The position numbers and the translations under genes are program-made. This document shows positions 7,925 to 17,339 of a stretch of 64,000 nt of DNA, piece after piece. How positions within the stretch are numbered: the first letter of the stretch is position 1; every line of letters starts with the position of its first letter. The notes beneath the pieces were generated by a model, which had not been told where the DNA came from, ran no database searches, and saw nothing but the letters and a program-made list of their open reading frames with translations. Origin of the DNA: JANPPS01 sp965246925 (GTDB taxonomy: Bacteria; Pseudomonadota; Alphaproteobacteria; Acetobacterales; Acetobacteraceae); NCBI GenBank assembly GCA_965246925.1, contig OZ251994.1:434001-498000 (forward strand). The letters are read 5' to 3'.

Positions 7925-10900
7925 GCTATGCTGAACTCCAGTGCGCGTCGCACTTCAGCTTCCTGCGCGGGGCGTCGTCCTGCGAGGAGCTCTTCAGCCA
8001 GGCGGCGGTTGCCGGGATCGAGGCGCTGGCAATCAGCGATCGGAACAGCCTGGCCGGAATCGTGCGCGGCCACGAGGCGGCCAAGGTCACCGGGGTCCGG
8101 TTGATCGTCGGCTGCCGTCTCGACCTGAGCGACGGCGCCGCCGTGCTGGTCTATCCGACCGATCGCCCCGCCTACGCCCAGCTCTGCCGGCTGCTGTCGC
8201 TCGGCAAGCGCCGTGGCGGCAAGGCTAGGTGCATCCTCGGCTGGGAAGACCTGGCTTCCTACGCTGAGGGGCTGATCGGCGTCCTCGTCCCCGACAAGGC
8301 CGACGCGACCTGCGCCGGGCAGCTCCGTCGGATCGCGGACATCTTCGGCAACAACGGTTATTGCGCGTTGACGCTGCGGCGGCGGCCGCGTGACCAACTG
8401 CGCCTGCACCGGCTGTCGAACCTCGCCACGCAGGCGCGGGTCCGGACCGTCGTGACCAACGACGTGCTGTTCCACCATCCCGACCGTCGCGTGCTGCAGG
8501 ACATCGTCACCTGTATCCGCGAGGGCTGCACGATCGACGATGTCGGGTTCAAGCGCGAGCGGTCGGGCGATCGCCACCTGAAGCCCGCTGCGGAGATGCA
8601 CCGGCTGTTCGCCCGCTACCCGGAGGCGCTCGCCCGCACGCTCGAGATCGCCGACCGCTGCCGGTTCAGCCTCGACGAACTGGCCTACCAATATCCCGAA
8701 GAAGCGACCATTCCCGGCCTGACCCCGCAGGAAGCGCTGGAGCGCCTTACCTGGGAGGGTGCCAAAGCGCGCTATCCGGAAGGCGTGCCCGATAAGGTGA
8801 AGCGGGGCCTGCGCCACGAGCTGACGCTTATCCAGAAACTCGGCTACGCACCGTACTTCCTGACGGTGAACTCGATCGTGCAGTTTGCACGCAGCCGAGA
8901 GATCCTCTGCCAGGGCCGTGGATCGGCGGCCAATTCCGCGGTTTGCTACGTGCTCGGAATCACCAGCATCGATCCGGAACGCAACGACCTCCTGTTCGAG
9001 CGCTTCGTCAGTCAGGAGCGTAAGGAGCCGCCCGACATCGACGTCGATTTCGAGCACGAGCGGCGCGAGATCGTGATGCAGTGGGTCTACGACACCTACG
9101 GCCGCGACCATGCCGCGCTCTGCTCCACCGTCATCCGCTACCGCGCCAAGGGTGCGCTGCGCGACGTCGGCAAGGCGCTCGGGCTCACCGAGGATCTGAT
9201 CAAGATGCTGTCCTCGCAGGTCTGGGCCTGGTCGACCGAGGGCGTCGAGCCGAAACACGCCGAGGAGCTGAACCTCAACCTCGGTGACCGGCGCCTGCGC
9301 CTGGCGCTGGACCTCGCCCGACAGTTGATTGGCGCCCCGCGCCATCTCAGCCAGCATCCAGGCGGCTTCGTGCTGACGAATGACCGGCTTGACGAGCTGG
9401 TCCCGATCGAGCCGGCCGCGATGAAAGACCGGCAGGTGATCGAGTGGGACAAGGACGACATCGATGCGCTGAAGTTCATGAAGGTCGATGTGCTGGCGCT
9501 CGGCATGCTTAGCTGCATGAAGCGCGGGTTCGATCTCCTGGCCGAGCACAAGGGGGTTGCGCTCGACCTCGCCACTATCCCGGCCGAGGATCCGCGCACC
9601 TACGCGATGATCCGCAAGGCCGACACGCTGGGTGTCTTCCAGATCGAGAGTCGGGCGCAGATGGCGATGCTGCCCCGGATCAAGCCGCGCACCTTCTACG
9701 ACCTCGTAATCGAGGTCGCGATCGTGCGGCCCGGTCCGATCCAGGGCGACATGGTCCATCCATACCTGCGCCGACGCGAGGGCAAAGAGCCGGTCGACTA
9801 TCCCAAGCCCGAGCTAGAAAAGGTGCTCGGCAAGACGCTCGGCGTGCCGCTATTCCAGGAACAGGCGATGCGCGTGGCGATCGAATGCGCCGGGTTCACC
9901 GCCGGCGAGGCCGACCAGCTTCGCCGCGCGATGGCGACGTTCAAGTTCACCGGCGGCGTCTCACACTTCCGCGACAAGCTCGTCGGCGGCATGGTCGAGC
10001 GCGGCTATACGGAGGAGTTCGCCACCCGGACCTTCACCCAGCTGGAGGGCTTCGGCAGCTACGGCTTTCCGGAGAGCCACGCCGCATCGTTCGCGTTGAT
10101 CGCCTACGCCAGCTCTTGGCTGAAGTGTTGGCATCCCGACGTGTTCTGCGCGGCGCTGCTCAACGCCCAGCCAATGGGGTTCCATGCCCCCGCCCAGATC
10201 GTGCGCGACGCGCGCGATCACGGCGTCGAGGTGCGGCCGGTGTGCGTCAACGCCTCTCGCTGGGATTGCACGCTCGAGCCGGTCGGCCAGGATGAATTCG
10301 CGGTCCGCCTCGGGATGCGGATGGTTCGCGGGCTGGCGAACGCGGACGCCGCCAAGATCCTAGCCGGCCGCGCCGACCGGACGTTCGCCAGCGTCGACGA
10401 CCTCTGGCGCCGCTCGGAGGCGCCGGTCACGAGCCTGGTCGAGCTGGCCAAGGCTGACGCGTTCGGGCCAGCGCTGCGGATCGCCCGGCGCGAAGCGCTC
10501 TGGGCGATCAAGGCGCTCCGTGACGAACCGCTCCCCCTCTTCGCGGCCGCATCGGCGCGCGAGGCGGTGATCGGGCCGGAGGTCAGCGAGGAGCCGATCA
10601 CGCTGAAGCCGATGACCGCTGGCCGGGAGGTGGTCGAGGACTACGGCCATGTGGGTCTTACGCTGCGGGAGCACCCGGTCAGCTTCCTTCGGCGCGATCT
10701 CGCGGGTCAGAAGGTGCTGACCTGCGCCGACGCGGGCGCGACCCGCGACGGGCGGGCGGTGAAGGTCGCGGGCTTGGTGCTGGTCCGGCAGAAGCCCGGG
10801 TCCGCCAAGGGGGTGATGTTCATCACCATCGAGGACGAGACGGGCGTGGCCAACCTCGTCATCTGGCCGAGCCTTTATGAGAAGCAGCGGCGGGTTATCC

Positions 10901-11181
10901 TAACCGCCGGGATGCTGCGGGTTGACGGGCGGGTCCAGCGCGAGGGCGAGGTGGTCCATGTCGTCGCGCATCAGCTGCACGACCTGTCGGTCGCGCTGGC
11001 GAGCGTCGGCGACCGCGAAGGCAGCTTTCCGCTGCCGCATGGGCGCGGTGACGAGTTCCATCACGGCTCGCCGGGCCACGATCCGCGCGATCAGCCGCCG
11101 CGCGGGGTCAAGCCGCGCGACATCTACATTCCTGATCTTTCATTGGAGGCGATCCGGGTCAGGACGCGCGATTTCCGCTGA
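7921..11181 (+). CDS. dnaE2: Error-prone DNA polymerase DnaE2, 1086 aa
   Basis: This is a C-family polymerase alpha subunit that carries out mutagenic lesion bypass with ImuA and ImuB. The start is GTG 7921 (VSYAELQCASHFSFLRGAS), overlapping the imuB TGA. The frame opens 50 codons earlier, but only from here does it match the family. An N-terminal PHP domain is followed by the palm: PDIDVDFEHERRE near residue 371 gives two catalytic aspartates, and MKVDVLALG near 520 gives the third. GVFQIESRAQM and GYGFPESHAASFA follow. A C-terminal OB fold carries ITIEDETGVANLVIW. Length and motifs are complete, so the polymerase itself looks intact even though imuB is broken. Confidence 0.95.
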   Translation: MSYAELQCASHFSFLRGASSCEELFSQAAVAGIEALAISDRNSLAGIVRGHEAAKVTGVRLIVGCRLDLSDGAAVLVYPTDRPAYAQLCRLLSLGKRRGGKARCILGWEDLASYAEGLIGVLVPDKADATCAGQLRRIADIFGNNGYCALTLRRRPRDQLRLHRLSNLATQARVRTVVTNDVLFHHPDRRVLQDIVTCIREGCTIDDVGFKRERSGDRHLKPAAEMHRLFARYPEALARTLEIADRCRFSLDELAYQYPEEATIPGLTPQEALERLTWEGAKARYPEGVPDKVKRGLRHELTLIQKLGYAPYFLTVNSIVQFARSREILCQGRGSAANSAVCYVLGITSIDPERNDLLFERFVSQERKEPPDIDVDFEHERREIVMQWVYDTYGRDHAALCSTVIRYRAKGALRDVGKALGLTEDLIKMLSSQVWAWSTEGVEPKHAEELNLNLGDRRLRLALDLARQLIGAPRHLSQHPGGFVLTNDRLDELVPIEPAAMKDRQVIEWDKDDIDALKFMKVDVLALGMLSCMKRGFDLLAEHKGVALDLATIPAEDPRTYAMIRKADTLGVFQIESRAQMAMLPRIKPRTFYDLVIEVAIVRPGPIQGDMVHPYLRRREGKEPVDYPKPELEKVLGKTLGVPLFQEQAMRVAIECAGFTAGEADQLRRAMATFKFTGGVSHFRDKLVGGMVERGYTEEFATRTFTQLEGFGSYGFPESHAASFALIAYASSWLKCWHPDVFCAALLNAQPMGFHAPAQIVRDARDHGVEVRPVCVNASRWDCTLEPVGQDEFAVRLGMRMVRGLANADAAKILAGRADRTFASVDDLWRRSEAPVTSLVELAKADAFGPALRIARREALWAIKALRDEPLPLFAAASAREAVIGPEVSEEPITLKPMTAGREVVEDYGHVGLTLREHPVSFLRRDLAGQKVLTCADAGATRDGRAVKVAGLVLVRQKPGSAKGVMFITIEDETGVANLVIWPSLYEKQRRVILTAGMLRVDGRVQREGEVVHVVAHQLHDLSVALASVGDREGSFPLPHGRGDEFHHGSPGHDPRDQPPRGVKPRDIYIPDLSLEAIRVRTRDFR

Positions 11182-11207
11182 TGGTACAGCCGCGCGATAG
11201 TATCCAA

Positions 11208-12284
11208 TCATAAAGAGCGATGGTGGATGATAGTCCTACCCACTTGACTGGCGACCGCCTCAGCAAAGGCACAAGGCAGAGCGTTGCCCACCATCTCGCA
11301 CGCTCGCTCAAAGGCGTCCGTTTCGAAATGGTAGTCTTCCGGAAACGTCTGCAAGAGGGCCGCCTCACGAAGTGATATCGTGCGCAACTGTTCTGGATGA
11401 CCAAATCGCCCCTTGCTCAAGGTCGTGCATCCTGCAGTAATGGTGGGTGAAGGTTCATCCCACGCCATTCGACCATAGACATTTGAGAAGCCGGCGTAGC
11501 CTCCTCTGTGACAAGGTGGACGGAGGTGATCGGGAGTATCCATCCCGCTTGCACCAACCTTTGCCTGCGATAGCCGCTGGCGGTTCGCATCCGACAACTT
11601 CCGGATCACATGCCAATCCGCAAGATGCGCACCACCCCCTGCAACGGCGTCAACAAACGGCACAGCCTCGTTCATGTGCCCAATCGCATCTCGAACGGTT
11701 CGCCAACGATCCTTGCCATTTGCTCCAGCACGCGCGTGAGTGGTCGCCGGCATATCGATCTTGAAGCCTTTCCCCGCCAACAACACTAGCCTACGTCGCA
11801 TCTGAGGAACGCCGTAATCCGCAACTTGAAGAATGCTCCAATTACAGACGTATCCCGCCTTTTCCAAACGAGTGACTAGGTCATCGAACAGCGGTCTGCC
11901 CTTGTTCGCCAGTCCAGGAACATTCTCTATCATAACTGCAGTAGGAAGAGTCTCTTCAGTCAAACGGGCGACTTCCGATACAAGGGCATTACGCGGGTCA
12001 TCACGCCGATATTTTGACGTGAGACTAGAAAAGCCTTGGCAAGGCGGGCAGGCTGCTAAAACGTCGATTGAGCCTCCCCCCAGCTCTAGCAGCGCCGCTC
12101 CGGATATCTCCCGAACGTCTTGCCGGAACACCTGCACTCCAGGATGATTGGCCTTAAAAGTGGCCGCCGCGTCGCGCTCGATCTCGATAGCTGCCACGGG
12201 GCGAAAGCCAGCCCGTTCAAGACCCACAGCGAGCCCACCCCCCCCAGCGAAGATCTCAACTGCGGTCAAACCACTATCTGTCAT
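11208..12284 (-). CDS. DNA (cytosine-5) methyltransferase of an R-M system, 358 aa
   Basis: The protein has all the main 5-methylcytosine methyltransferase motifs in order: FAGGGGL (motif I, residue 12), PPCQG with the catalytic Cys near 82 (IV), IENVPG (VI), VADYGVPQMRRR (VIII), PTITAG (IX) and EMVGNALP (X). Between VIII and IX lies the target-recognition region. The frame opens at 12,371, but ATG 12,284 (MTDSGLTAVEIF) is preferred because it overlaps the stop of the upstream restriction gene as ATGA and places motif I at the normal distance. Its job is to protect host DNA against the linked restriction protein. The target site is not readable from sequence; relatives of this R-M type act on GTCGAC, which is only a guess here. 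Confidence 0.92.
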   Translation of the reverse strand: MTDSGLTAVEIFAGGGGLAVGLERAGFRPVAAIEIERDAAATFKANHPGVQVFRQDVREISGAALLELGGGSIDVLAACPPCQGFSSLTSKYRRDDPRNALVSEVARLTEETLPTAVMIENVPGLANKGRPLFDDLVTRLEKAGYVCNWSILQVADYGVPQMRRRLVLLAGKGFKIDMPATTHARAGANGKDRWRTVRDAIGHMNEAVPFVDAVAGGGAHLADWHVIRKLSDANRQRLSQAKVGASGMDTPDHLRPPCHRGGYAGFSNVYGRMAWDEPSPTITAGCTTLSKGRFGHPEQLRTISLREAALLQTFPEDYHFETDAFERACEMVGNALPCAFAEAVASQVGRTIIHHRSL

Positions 12285-14398
12285 GATGCGAGCGCCAGCT
12301 TCTTCTGGCGGTTGGCTTCCTCCAGAAAATCCTTGTGCATGTGCTGAGTTCTTCGAAGAAAGTTGGTCCATGTAATATGCTCTACGACGCGATCTTCACG
12401 GTAGGCGTCGAAGGCCTTCCTCTGCGCTCCCGTCAGCCCAATCTCATCGCAAACCAGCGTTACGAAGAAGCGCTTAAAGATAGCAAGAAACTCCTCGTGC
12501 CCAGGGAGATTCAAAAAGCTGTCCATCGTCTCGATGTAAACCTGAATCCGATCCCACTCGTCATTCTTTATGCTATGACCACCTCGCTTGATCTCGATAA
12601 TCTGCAGGCCATAGTCTTGGCTTGACAGCACAAAGTCAGGACGTTTGCCCTTTACGTTAAAGTTATTTAGCTGAATCTCCGTACCCGTCTCTTTCTTGAA
12701 GTATTTTTCAAACTCAGTTTTCAAAGTAGCAAGAGACTGGTTAGAGGTGATAGGCGACCATTGCGGATTTATCAGCCAAGGCGCCTCCTCTATAGAGTCT
12801 TGTAGGGCCTGCTCAAGCTTGGCGGGGTCATCTTTCAGGTTCATAATTTTTTCGATCACTTGAACCCGTTTCTCGGCAATCATGCCGTAGGATGATAACT
12901 CCGCCACCCGGGCTGTGCGGAGGATCGACGCTAGAACACCGACCGCTCCCTCGCCTTCTTCGGCAGCTTCGCGGAGAGTATCATCCAGAGTGACGTGAGG
13001 TCCAAGCATCAAGCTCAGCTGTACAAGGGCATTCACATGTTCCTGGTCTTCAATCTCTCCTTGTCGCAAGCGCTCGCCCATCATCTTAGCAATACGCAAT
13101 GTGGTTTCGCGGATCGGTTTCCACTCGTCACCCGGAAATTGCTGCTAAATGCGTTCAACAACGTTGCCAGCCTTCAGAAAATCGACCGTAGCTTGTTTTT
13201 TCAGCGGCTCCCTTGATAAGGTTCCGAGAAGCTTGACGACGCCCTGGCCCCATTCCTCCAGCTTTTGACCGAGATCGTCCGACCACAAAATGTCTCGGCG
13301 ATCTGTCTGGATGAGGTCTTCACCTTCGTCGAGCCAATCAGCTTCCAGCTCACCAACGAAGTAGCTTCTTACTTGATACTCGCCGGTGAAACCCGAGCGA
13401 AGATTGAACAGAGGAGTCTGAGCTGCGATCTTCCCACGGCAGTAGATACGAACTCCGGCCATCAACTCGTCGCGATACGACTCCTTGGCGTAGGCCACCC
13501 AGCCGGTGATGGGATAGTAGCGACCATCGGAATGCACAAAGCCAGCCGCAAAGCCCGGCAGAGCATTGCCGTCAGGCCCCGTAGCTTTCCAACTAGCCAT
13601 GCTGTTAACGGCCGTCGCTTCGGTGCCGGGGCCCGTGAAAGTGACCCTCGTGTTCGGCATCGTGTCAATGTCGAAGGCTCCAACGGTGCTTTCTCGCGAA
13701 GCTGTGCCCGAGGCCTTTTCCGTATCAACGAGTTTGACGGACCAGTTAGCTGCAGCTACGCCAAATCTTTGCGATAGCTGTCTTGAAAAAGTAGCCATCT
13801 CCGGCACCATGCGACGAATAAAGTCGCTCAGTATGAGCGTGGTGCCGTGCTTCGGCAGCACGCACTGATCGAGCTTGCCGATCTCGGGCTTATATTCCTC
13901 GTCTTGATCGGCAACTATATCCGATCGCTTCATAATGAAGTGAGCAGCCTTATATCCACGCGTTGGCTTACCATCGGCACCTATCCCATCAATTGGGTCG
14001 CCTCCAGCAGTAATCACCTCGATTGAGTTGCAGATTCCAAATGGGGCGAGCTTCCCTACGCCCTTGCGACCCATCACCCTACGGCCGTACTTTGTGCTGA
14101 CGTTGCCGCGCTTTGGATCTTTGCGACGCTCACCGCCGACTTTCAGATAGAATGGATTTACAACATCAGGTTCCATGCCGACGCCGTTGTCGGTCACGAC
14201 GATCTTGTGACCGGCGTCGCCCTTTGCGGTGGCTAGATAGGTCCCCATGGGGGCCTCGGTCGTGACCTCTGTGGCGTCCGCGTCGTAGCTGTTTGCCACC
14301 AGCTCGGCCATCACCGCAGACACGCGGTCATATAGTTTCACGCCCAGCTTATCCACGGTTAGGCGCGAAATCGTCATCACATATTGGCCGGTCGCCAT
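12281..14398 (-). pseudogene. GHKL-ATPase restriction protein (BbrUII/HgiDII-like) split by an in-frame TAG
   Basis: One frame of 706 codons encodes two parts. The first is a GHKL ATPase: N-box ELVANSYDADA, G1 DNGVGM, G2 GRKGVGKLAPFG. The second is a C-terminal nuclease-like part with RPDFVLSS and LQIIEIKRGG, which resembles a PD-(D/E)xK core. The halves are interrupted by TAG at 13,147-13,145 (codon 418); the frame reads straight through into QQFPGDEWKPIRETT. This fused layout next to a C5-methyltransferase matches BbrUII/HgiDII-type restriction enzymes. The start is ATG 14,398 (MATGQYVMT) with GGGGGAAA upstream. Options are a nonsense mutation, a sequencing error, or two products (the second could start at TTG 13,099). 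Base composition here is clearly more AT-rich than the neighbours. Confidence 0.85.
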
Positions 14399-14622
14399 AC
14401 CCGTTTCCCCCTTTTGAGTAAGTCCTACCGTCCCGAAGTCATTCTGCAAACGTCGACCTGAGCTGAGCCTTAGCCGACTGGCTCCCTAGAAACATCAACC
14501 TAGTGGCCGTGCTAGATCGGTCACTCGGCAAAGCGCTTCTGTTCCCTCCCGAGTCGGCCTCAGGGATGATGCGATACAGTTGGGCTGTCGTCCAACCATC
14601 ACGTGGCCGGGAGCTTGGGGTT

Positions 14623-14967
14623 TCAAGCGGCGGCCTCGCAGGCGTGGTCCGCTCCGATCGCTGCAGGCCCCAGGCGATAACGGCCGTAACCCACCTTCTC
14701 GAGGAGGCCGAGCTGGCATAACTTCGTTATCTGACAACGGTATACGCAAACGCCGCCTAGGTCGTCTGGTGTGACAGTATCGCGCGTCAGCGCAAGTGCC
14801 ACCGCGCGGTCCTTATATGTCAGCCTCCGGTTTCGTAGCGGTTTCGACGGCTGCAGCGTGCCGTCTGCGGCTCTGGCGCGCCGCCGGCTTTCCTCGGGTA
14901 GGGGAATGTCGTATGCGAACTCATCGCCTTCGCCTGACCCGGGGAGCCACCTTCGGACGGGCCCCAT
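14623..14967 (-). CDS. Possible winged-helix protein, weakly supported, 114 aa
   Basis: The frame contains YKDRAVALALTRDTVTPDDL and ITKLCQLGLLEKVGYGRYRL. This looks like the winged-helix start of AbiEi-type antitoxins, where a helix pair is followed by a basic wing. Its apparent ATG at 14,967 overlaps the ATG of the divergent SRAP gene, which is implausible for two complete genes. It is probably a remnant whose true 5' part was replaced at the island junction, or a non-coding frame. The rest of the gap between the restriction gene and SRAP copy 2 (14,399-14,622) shows nothing I can name. Confidence 0.35.
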   Translation of the reverse strand: MGPVRRWLPGSGEGDEFAYDIPLPEESRRRARAADGTLQPSKPLRNRRLTYKDRAVALALTRDTVTPDDLGGVCVYRCQITKLCQLGLLEKVGYGRYRLGPAAIGADHACEAAA

Positions 14968-15565
14968 GTGCAACGATTACGAACAGCATGTCGCGTGGCA
15001 GGACTATCGCGATTTGATGGAGGCGTTGGGGCTGGGCGCGCCGGCCGAGGAAGATGCCGGGGATTTGCCGCTGGCCGATGATGTGCGGATTGGCGATCTG
15101 GGGCCGGTGATGCGGGCGGCGGGCAACGGGATCGCGCTGGTGCCGATGCGGTTCGGGTGGCCGCCCTCCCGTCCGAAAGGCGGGCCGGTGTTCAATTTCC
15201 GGTCGGAGGGGCGGCGGTTCGGGGAGAGCCAGCGCTGCCTCATCCCGGCGTCGGCGTTCTTCGAGTTCACCGGCACCCGGTATCCCAAGGCCAAGCACCG
15301 CTTCACGCTGGTGGACGCGCCGTGCATGGCGATCGCGGGGTTGTGGCGGGAGGACGGCGGCCAGCCCTCGTTCACCATGCTGACGACCGGGCCGGGGGCG
15401 GACGTGGCGCCGTATCATGACCGGCAGATCGTGGTGCTACGGCCTGCGGATTGGGGCGCCTGGATCGGCCTGAGCCGTCCGGAGGCGGACCTGCTGCGGC
15501 CCTCGCCCGCAGGGTCGTTACGGGTCGAGACCGTGCGGGCTGAGTCAGCGAGTCGGCTTTTGTAG
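14966..15565 (+). CDS. SRAP (SOS response-associated peptidase), copy 2, intact, 199 aa
   Basis: SRAP/HMCES-family proteins crosslink to abasic sites in single-stranded DNA through Cys2. Here Met1 is followed by Cys2 (MCNDYEQHV), with NFRSEGRRF and FFEFTG in the core and a late conserved His in VAPYHDRQIVVLRP. It is a close paralogue of the broken gene at 4758 and keeps the MAIAGLW segment lost there. A longer upstream opening (from 14,771) is ignored because Cys2 must be the second residue. The gene ends 13 nt from the convergent phnF stop and marks the right side of the island cargo. Confidence 0.9.
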   Translation: MCNDYEQHVAWQDYRDLMEALGLGAPAEEDAGDLPLADDVRIGDLGPVMRAAGNGIALVPMRFGWPPSRPKGGPVFNFRSEGRRFGESQRCLIPASAFFEFTGTRYPKAKHRFTLVDAPCMAIAGLWREDGGQPSFTMLTTGPGADVAPYHDRQIVVLRPADWGAWIGLSRPEADLLRPSPAGSLRVETVRAESASRLL

Positions 15566-15578
15566 GTGTCGGATCGTA

Positions 15579-16268
15579 TCATGGCCGGAGCACGATTTGG
15601 ACGCGGCTGGAGGGATACAGGGACAGGCCGTACTCAACCGGGGCGCCGGAGGGATCCACGTTGAGGTTCTCGCACACCAGGACCGGCTGGCTACGCGGGG
15701 TTTGCAGGAGGCGCGCCTCGGCGGCGCGGGGCAGGCGGGCGGTGACGCTGGTGACGTCGCGGCGAAAGTCCGGCACGCCCACGGCAGCTAGCGCGGCGCT
15801 GATCGTGGGCGCGGCGCGCAGCGCGTCCAGGATCCCGGGCTGGGCGAAGTAGTGCCGGGCGAGGCTGATGGGGACCCCGTCGGCGCGGCCGAGCCGGTAA
15901 AGCATGGTGATTGTGGCGCCTTCCGCGACGTGCAGCGCTTGTGCGATTGGGGGCGGGGCGGGCAGTCGTAGAAGCTCGAGAATATCGCCGCCGGGTTCGC
16001 GGTCGTGCTGGCGAATCCATTCGGTGAAACGGGTGCGGGGGCGGACTTCGTAGCTCAAGCGCTGTTCGGCGACGAAGCTGCCGCGGCCCTGCTCGGTGCG
16101 GACGGCGCCGGTGCGGGTCAGGTGCTCGATAGCGTGGCGGATGGTGTGGCGGTTCACGCCGAACTCGCTCGCGAGCGCCGCCTCGGTCGGCAGGCGGGTG
16201 CCGGGCGGCTGATGGGCGATGCGGGCTGCGAGGTCGGCGGCGATCTGGCGCCACATCGGTATCGTCAT
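15579..16268 (-). CDS. phnF: GntR/HutC-family regulator of phosphonate genes (PhnF)
   Basis: This 229-aa regulator has an N-terminal winged helix (LPTEAALASEFGVNRHTIRHAI, residues about 25-46, then GRGSFVAE). A C-terminal HutC/UTRA ligand domain includes GVPISLARHYF, SVTARLPRAAEARLL and VLVCENLNVD. It is divergent from phnG with 73 bp between starts, the usual arrangement for an autorepressor of the C-P lyase operon. A perfect 12-bp palindrome in that gap is the probable operator. The effector is unknown. Confidence 0.88.
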   Translation of the reverse strand: MTIPMWRQIAADLAARIAHQPPGTRLPTEAALASEFGVNRHTIRHAIEHLTRTGAVRTEQGRGSFVAEQRLSYEVRPRTRFTEWIRQHDREPGGDILELLRLPAPPPIAQALHVAEGATITMLYRLGRADGVPISLARHYFAQPGILDALRAAPTISAALAAVGVPDFRRDVTSVTARLPRAAEARLLQTPRSQPVLVCENLNVDPSGAPVEYGLSLYPSSRVQIVLRP

Positions 16269-16315
16269 ACGATCGTCACCATGCGTGGCTTGACCTATGC
16301 CGGACGGCTCCGTAG

Positions 16316-16327
16316 TTGTCTAGACAA
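16316..16327. promoter_or_regulatory. Probable PhnF operator (12-bp palindrome)
   Basis: TTGTCTAGACAA is a perfect palindrome between phnF and phnG, 15 bp before the phnG ATG. Its TAGAC core agrees with known HutC/PhnF-type operators. Position and symmetry make it the best candidate for repression of the phn operon. Confidence 0.65.
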
Positions 16328-16341
16328 GTTTGAGGGCAGCG

Positions 16342-16776
16342 ATGGATCACTCTCCTAGGCAGCGCTGGATGGCCGTGCTGGCCCGCGCCACTTCGGCGGA
16401 GCTGGAGACGCAGCGTCCGGTGCTGGCCGGCACGGTGCGGGTGCGCGGGCCGGAGCTGGGCCTGGTCATGCTGCAGGGGCGCGCCGGCGGGACCGGGCCC
16501 GCGTTCAATATGGGCGAGGCGACGATCGTCCGCTGCACCGTGCAGGACGGGGCCGGGCGGCTGGGGCATGCGTATTGCCTGGGGCGGGATTTGGCGCACG
16601 CGGAGCTGGCGGCCGGGCTGGACGCGGCGCTGCAGGACCCCGCGCGGCAGGAGGCGCTGCTGGCGGAGGTGATCCAGCCGCTGGCGGCGCGGCAGGCGGG
16701 GCGGCGGGAGACGCTGGCCCGGCGCGCGGCGGCGACCGAGGTGCAGTTCTTCACCCTGGCCACGATGAGGTCATGA
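16342..16776 (+). CDS. phnG: C-P lyase complex subunit PhnG, 144 aa
   Basis: PhnG is a subunit of the core PhnGHIJ complex that, with PhnI, transfers phosphonate onto ATP in place of adenine. The sequence shows QRWMAVLARA at the start, the conserved FNMGEATIVRCTV and YCLGRDLAHAELAA, and the terminal RRAAATEVQFFTLA. ATG 16,342 is preferred to the TTG 12 nt earlier. The gene opens the phnGHIJKLM operon and overlaps phnH as ATGA. Confidence 0.92.
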   Translation: MDHSPRQRWMAVLARATSAELETQRPVLAGTVRVRGPELGLVMLQGRAGGTGPAFNMGEATIVRCTVQDGAGRLGHAYCLGRDLAHAELAAGLDAALQDPARQEALLAEVIQPLAARQAGRRETLARRAAATEVQFFTLATMRS

Positions 16777-17339
16777 AGACCATGAACCCCGGTTTTGCCG
16801 ACCCGGTGCTGCAGAGCCAGGCGTGCTTCCGCGCCGTGCTGGAGGCGATGGCGCGGCCGGGGCTGATCCGGCGCGTGGCGGATGGGCCGGACGCGCCGGG
16901 GCTGGATCCCGTAACCGCCGCGGTGCTGCTGAGCTTGGTGGATCAGGACACGCCATTGTATCTGGATCCCGCGTTCGCCGGGGCGGCGGACTGGCTGCGG
17001 TTCCATGCGGGGGTCCCGCTGGTCGCGGCCGGGGCGGCGGCCTTCGCGCTGGTCGGCATGCCGGACTTCGCGTCGTTCGGCGCCGGGTCGGACGAGGCGC
17101 CGGAGGAGGGGGCGACCGTGCTGGTGCAGGTGGCGGCGTTGGGGCGCGGCGTGCCCTGCCGGCTGACCGGGCCGGGGCTGGCGGCGCCGGGCACGCTGTG
17201 GGTGGAGGGGTTGCCGGACGCTTTCGTGCAGGACTGGGCCGGCAATGCGCGGCTGTTTCCGCGCGGTGTCGACGTGATCCTGTGCGCGGGGGAGCAGCTG
17301 GCTGCCCTGCCCCGCACCGTCATGATCGAGGCGGACTGA
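16773..17339 (+). CDS. phnH: C-P lyase complex subunit PhnH, 188 aa
   Basis: PhnH belongs to the PhnGHIJ core complex. Conserved stretches are NPGFADPVLQSQACFRAVLE, the family block RPGLIRRV, LVDQDTPLYLDP, and the C-terminal FPRGVDVILCAGEQLAALPR. The ATG overlaps the phnG stop (ATGA), and the stop overlaps the phnI ATG (TGATG). No active-site residue is claimed, because PhnH is thought to be structural or accessory. Confidence 0.92.
   Translation: MKTMNPGFADPVLQSQACFRAVLEAMARPGLIRRVADGPDAPGLDPVTAAVLLSLVDQDTPLYLDPAFAGAADWLRFHAGVPLVAAGAAAFALVGMPDFASFGAGSDEAPEEGATVLVQVAALGRGVPCRLTGPGLAAPGTLWVEGLPDAFVQDWAGNARLFPRGVDVILCAGEQLAALPRTVMIEAD

Noticed and set aside
7816..9759. 647-codon open frame on the minus strand
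   Set aside because: It mirrors the dnaE2 coding region and has no recognisable fold.
13145..13147. TAG read as pyrrolysine
   Set aside because: Pyrrolysine use is not expected in this group and the protein family has no such residue; mutation or error is more likely.
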